A DNA stretch of 64,000 bases, taken from the NCBI GenBank assembly GCA_008638375.1, contig CM018036.1:4774392-4838391 (forward strand), written 5' to 3'. A program made the translations under genes and the position numbers. Under the pieces are notes generated by a model that was not told the DNA's origin, did no database searches, and saw nothing but the letters and a program-made list of their open reading frames with translations. Positions within the stretch are counted from its first letter, which is position 1. Every line of letters starts with the position of its first letter. Positions 61,118 through 64,000 of the stretch are shown piece after piece. The DNA comes from Nyssa sinensis. Taxonomy: Eukaryota > Streptophyta > Magnoliopsida > Cornales > Nyssaceae.

Positions 61118-62858
61118 TTAATTTGGAAAACCAGCAGCTAATTTTGCTCTCAAATCCTTCCTCAAGATTTTGCCTGAATGTGCCTTTGGAATTGCATCAA
61201 TGAAAAATACTCGATTTAGTCTTTTATAAAAGACCACCTGCAGATCATCACATTGTAAACATAGTTAGGGTCTAATAATTTAGATTAGAGCTGCAAAATC
61301 AAGAGGATTAATAAAAGCCTTAATCCTAACAGGGCGGGTCAACTCGAGTTGAAAGGGCATTAGGTATTGATCCTAAAACTCTTCTATTAGAGTTCCGAGC
61401 TGAGCCTTTCAAGGCATAAGTCTCGTTATTTATCCCGACACAAGTGGTAACGATGAATTGCATGGATCTTATGGAGGTATAAGTCACTCAAAGATTCTTT
61501 CATGGTTATCAAAAAATAATGAATAAATTACACCGATCTTTTACGAGGTTTTGGATAATTACACTGACTTCTAAATTACACTGTCCTTTCCTATTTTATG
61601 TGACTCTCTCTTTCACACACACAGATCCTAATTTGTTCTGTGTAGTGGAATATTCCTTGTGTTATTCAAAACTTATTTTTTTCCTTCTATTTTCTCTCTT
61701 TCTGCCAGACCAAATGATCCTTCATGGGTGTCTTTTTTCACAAAATCTACATAAATTCATAACTATTTTAACCCAAAAAAAAAGCTAATATAAACAAAAT
61801 TAATCAATATATATATATATATATATATCACCTGTTTTGAGATGTACTGCTTGATTTCATCCTCAGTGACATCAGAACCTTTGGATCTCACAACAAAAGC
61901 AACTGGAACCTCTCCTGCTGCATCATCTTTCATCCTGAAACATAGTAATATTAGTTTTCAGACTTCTTCATACTATATATCTTACATTACATAGCAATTT
62001 TTTTTTTATTATCAAAACAGTCACAAATTATGCAGAATTTGTAAAAAATAAGCATGCGAGATGGATACTTAATTTAGACGTAAAGTATTCATCATGAATG
62101 ACCTTTTTTTATATACGAAAGAGAAAACTACATGCATCGAACATTACTCTAATTTCGTTTATGATAAAACTCTCAAACTCTACACGCCTTTCGAAATAAA
62201 ATTTGCATTTTCGGTGAGTGACCCAAAAGAAATTTGCACTTATCAGGAGTTGAATTATGAATGACTTTTTCACAAAATCTACATAAGTTGTAATTATTTT
62301 GACAAAAAAATAAATAAATAAAACCTTAAAAAAAAAGGACTATACTTGACTCAAAATCAATTAAAAGAGAAACTCTCCTACTTAAACACATGTCACAATC
62401 TTAATCTGACACATATGTAATCATATAAATATCATTTAACTATTTAATTTTAACTAAAAAATAAATAAATTAAATAAAAAAAGTAATACAAATTAAATAA
62501 AAAAACCATATATGCATTGTATATACGTGACAAATTATAATTAAAAACTTAAAACACGTATTCGATAAAGAAGAAATTTCTCTTTACTTAGTTTGGAGCT
62601 AAGTATTATACTAAGAAAAAATAATATATTATTTGAAAACTTACGGGACAACTGCAGCATCGGAGATTTTGGGATGGTTGAGAAGCATGGCTTCAAGTTC
62701 AGCAGGGGCTACTTGGAACCCTTTGTATTTGATCAGTTCTTTGAGCCTGTCAACAATGAAGAGCTCCTCGTCATCGTCGATGTAGCCTATGTCGCCGGTG
62801 TGCAACCAGCCTTGTTTGTCTATTGTTCTCTCTGTGGCCTCTGGATCGTTAAGGTAAC
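61118..62858 (-). CDS. 4CL: 4-coumarate:CoA ligase, C-terminal part (three exons)
   Basis: 4CL activates hydroxycinnamates to CoA thioesters through an acyl-AMP, the branch point to lignin and flavonoids, in the cytosol. Exons on the minus strand are 62858-62645, 61934-61832 and 61237-61118 (TAA), with matching phases. About 145 residues are visible. They include [13 protein letters not shown], the ANL-family motif [12 protein letters not shown] (adenylate-binding Asp), the hinge [27 protein letters not shown], then [20 protein letters not shown] and [14 protein letters not shown], whose lysine is the conserved catalytic residue. The first exon(s), including the AMP-binding P-loop and the GEICIRG box, are not in the remaining 1.1 kb and must lie beyond the right edge. 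It is intact as far as it can be seen. A 4CL-like paralogue is possible, but the wording fits true 4CL. Confidence 0.92.
61518..61770. repeat. Foldback element, family A, copy 7 (partial, in a 4CL intron)
   Basis: TAAATTACACCGATC, GGATAATTACACTGAC and AAATTACACTGTCC reproduce the left-arm order. The right arm is degraded. Confidence 0.5.
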
Positions 62859-64000
62859 CTGAAATATTATTGTGCAAAGTTAGAAAGATCTCATAAGTTT
62901 TAGGCACAAAAGTTGAGAAGCTTAATGCATATATACAGTAGCTAGAGAGTGTTTTTCAATACATAACAAGGGTGTGTTTGTGTTTGTGTGAATTACTAGC
63001 TAGAGAGTGTTTTTCAAAACAATACAAGGGTGTGTTTGTGTGTGTTAATTCAGGGAGAAAGTTAAAACTAGTAAGAAGAATGCTGACATTAGTCATAAAG
63101 GTAAAAGGTAAAAATTTTGCTAATTCGTATAATAAATGCATCCATGTCACGCATTCACATTTATTACATAGTCTAATAATGTCCAAAACAGGACCAGGCT
63201 ATCATGGGCCAAGAGACAGCAATTGCCCCACCCCCTCGATTTTTTTATTTAATTTTTTAAATATATCCTTTTAATTTGATTTCTTTCTGAAGTCTAAAAT
63301 TTTTTACACTTTTAATCTTATTTTAATTTCAATTTCATTCACCAATGGAGCTTCAATATGGTTTTTGAATTTTTTTCATACTTCTAAAATTTTAAAATTT
63401 ATAATCAAATATTTAAGCAAAAATTTTGTTTTCATAACCGAAATTCCTTACTCCGTCCCTGTCATGAAATTTCAATTATCACACAACTGATCAAAGCACT
63501 CCTGAATTTGTAAACTTGCAATGAAATCAAATCAACTTCAATTTCAATTTCTTTTGGTTTCAAATATTCTATCCTCTTTTCTTTTAAACTGTCTTAGTGA
63601 CAGCAATAGGACAATCCAAGTGTGACCAAACCAAATGCAATCCATGTGTTGGTTCTCAAATAGTGCTAGGGCTTGTTTGGGGTTGCATGCCCATGCCCAA
63701 ATCATCAGCCAATCCGCTGATTTTTCAAAACTATTCTTAGCATTGTTTTAAAAATTGTGAGACCGACTCGCAATTTTTAGTCATAACTGTTTGACTAAAC
63801 ATACGTTTAAAGATAATAACAAAGTCACATGGTGATATTAGGTTTCAATACAAAGATTCTATCAATACAAAATGGGCAATTTGAACTAAATTTTTTATTT
63901 GATTAAAATATTCTAATATATTACACTAATTTTTTTTAAAAGTATAATTTGAACATGTGAGGTTCGGATCGAAACATATCCAAGTCCAGTCCAAACATAG
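62859..64000. other. 4CL: 4CL intron (continues beyond the window)
   Basis: No exon is recognised. A tandem duplication (about 62939-63047) built on CTAGAGAGTGTTTTTCAA and AAGGGTGTGTTTGTG and a GGGACGGAG-type MITE (about 63205-63465) are present. The rest is AT-rich. Confidence 0.55.

Overview
The window is nuclear DNA of a flowering plant, very probably a woody eudicot. It is strongly AT-rich. Its genes are split by GT-AG introns of about 0.1 to 3.2 kb and encode plant-only functions (cuticular wax synthesis, 4-coumarate:CoA ligase, a PLS-type PPR protein). Long gene-poor stretches are filled with miniature inverted-repeat elements, microsatellites and decayed retrotransposons. The species cannot be named from the sequence.

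Layout by position. 410-8385 (+): the last eight exons of a CER3/WAX2-type wax synthesis gene; its 5' part lies before the window. 11848-15616 (-): a complete four-exon ABC transporter nucleotide-binding subunit of the STAR1/ABCI17 type. 15.9-22.3 kb: no gene seen. 23210-24478 (+): a single-exon SAGA subunit of the ADA1/Tad1 family. 24.5-36.8 kb: intergenic, holding a LINE reverse-transcriptase remnant, a deleted Ty1/copia element with recognisable LTRs and near-matching target-site repeats, and MITEs. 36876-40343 (-): a 94-residue plant protein of unknown function whose two exons are about 3.2 kb apart. 46238-49532 (-): scattered, frameshifted exons of a Rubisco activase-like AAA gene, read as a pseudogene. 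50096-51320 (-): a two-exon RBR-type E3 ubiquitin ligase. 53393-53956 (+): a two-exon secreted cysteine-rich peptide resembling the ESF1/MEG family. 55008-57526 (+): a two-exon PPR protein. 58.5-59.2 kb: a tandem repeat array next to a tRNA-Thr(AGT) gene at 59194-59266 (-). 60.4-60.7 kb: a tRNA-derived, SINE-like duplicated repeat. 61118-62858 (-): the last three exons of a 4-coumarate:CoA ligase; its 5' part lies beyond the right edge.

The genes are independent single transcription units and do not form a pathway or operon. CER3 (alkane formation) and 4CL (phenylpropanoid activation) both feed surface or wall polymers, but nothing here shows that their proximity is functional. The structure most worth a second look is the split 94-residue gene, the dying Rubisco activase-like gene, the Cys-rich peptide gene with an expanding intron, the SINE-like repeat that resembles the neighbouring tRNA-Thr, and a family of long-terminal-inverted-repeat elements with about seven copies in the window. 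I saw no CRISPR array, prokaryotic operon or viral gene. All boundaries were read by eye from splice consensus and protein resemblance; family names rest on remembered family sequences, not on a search.
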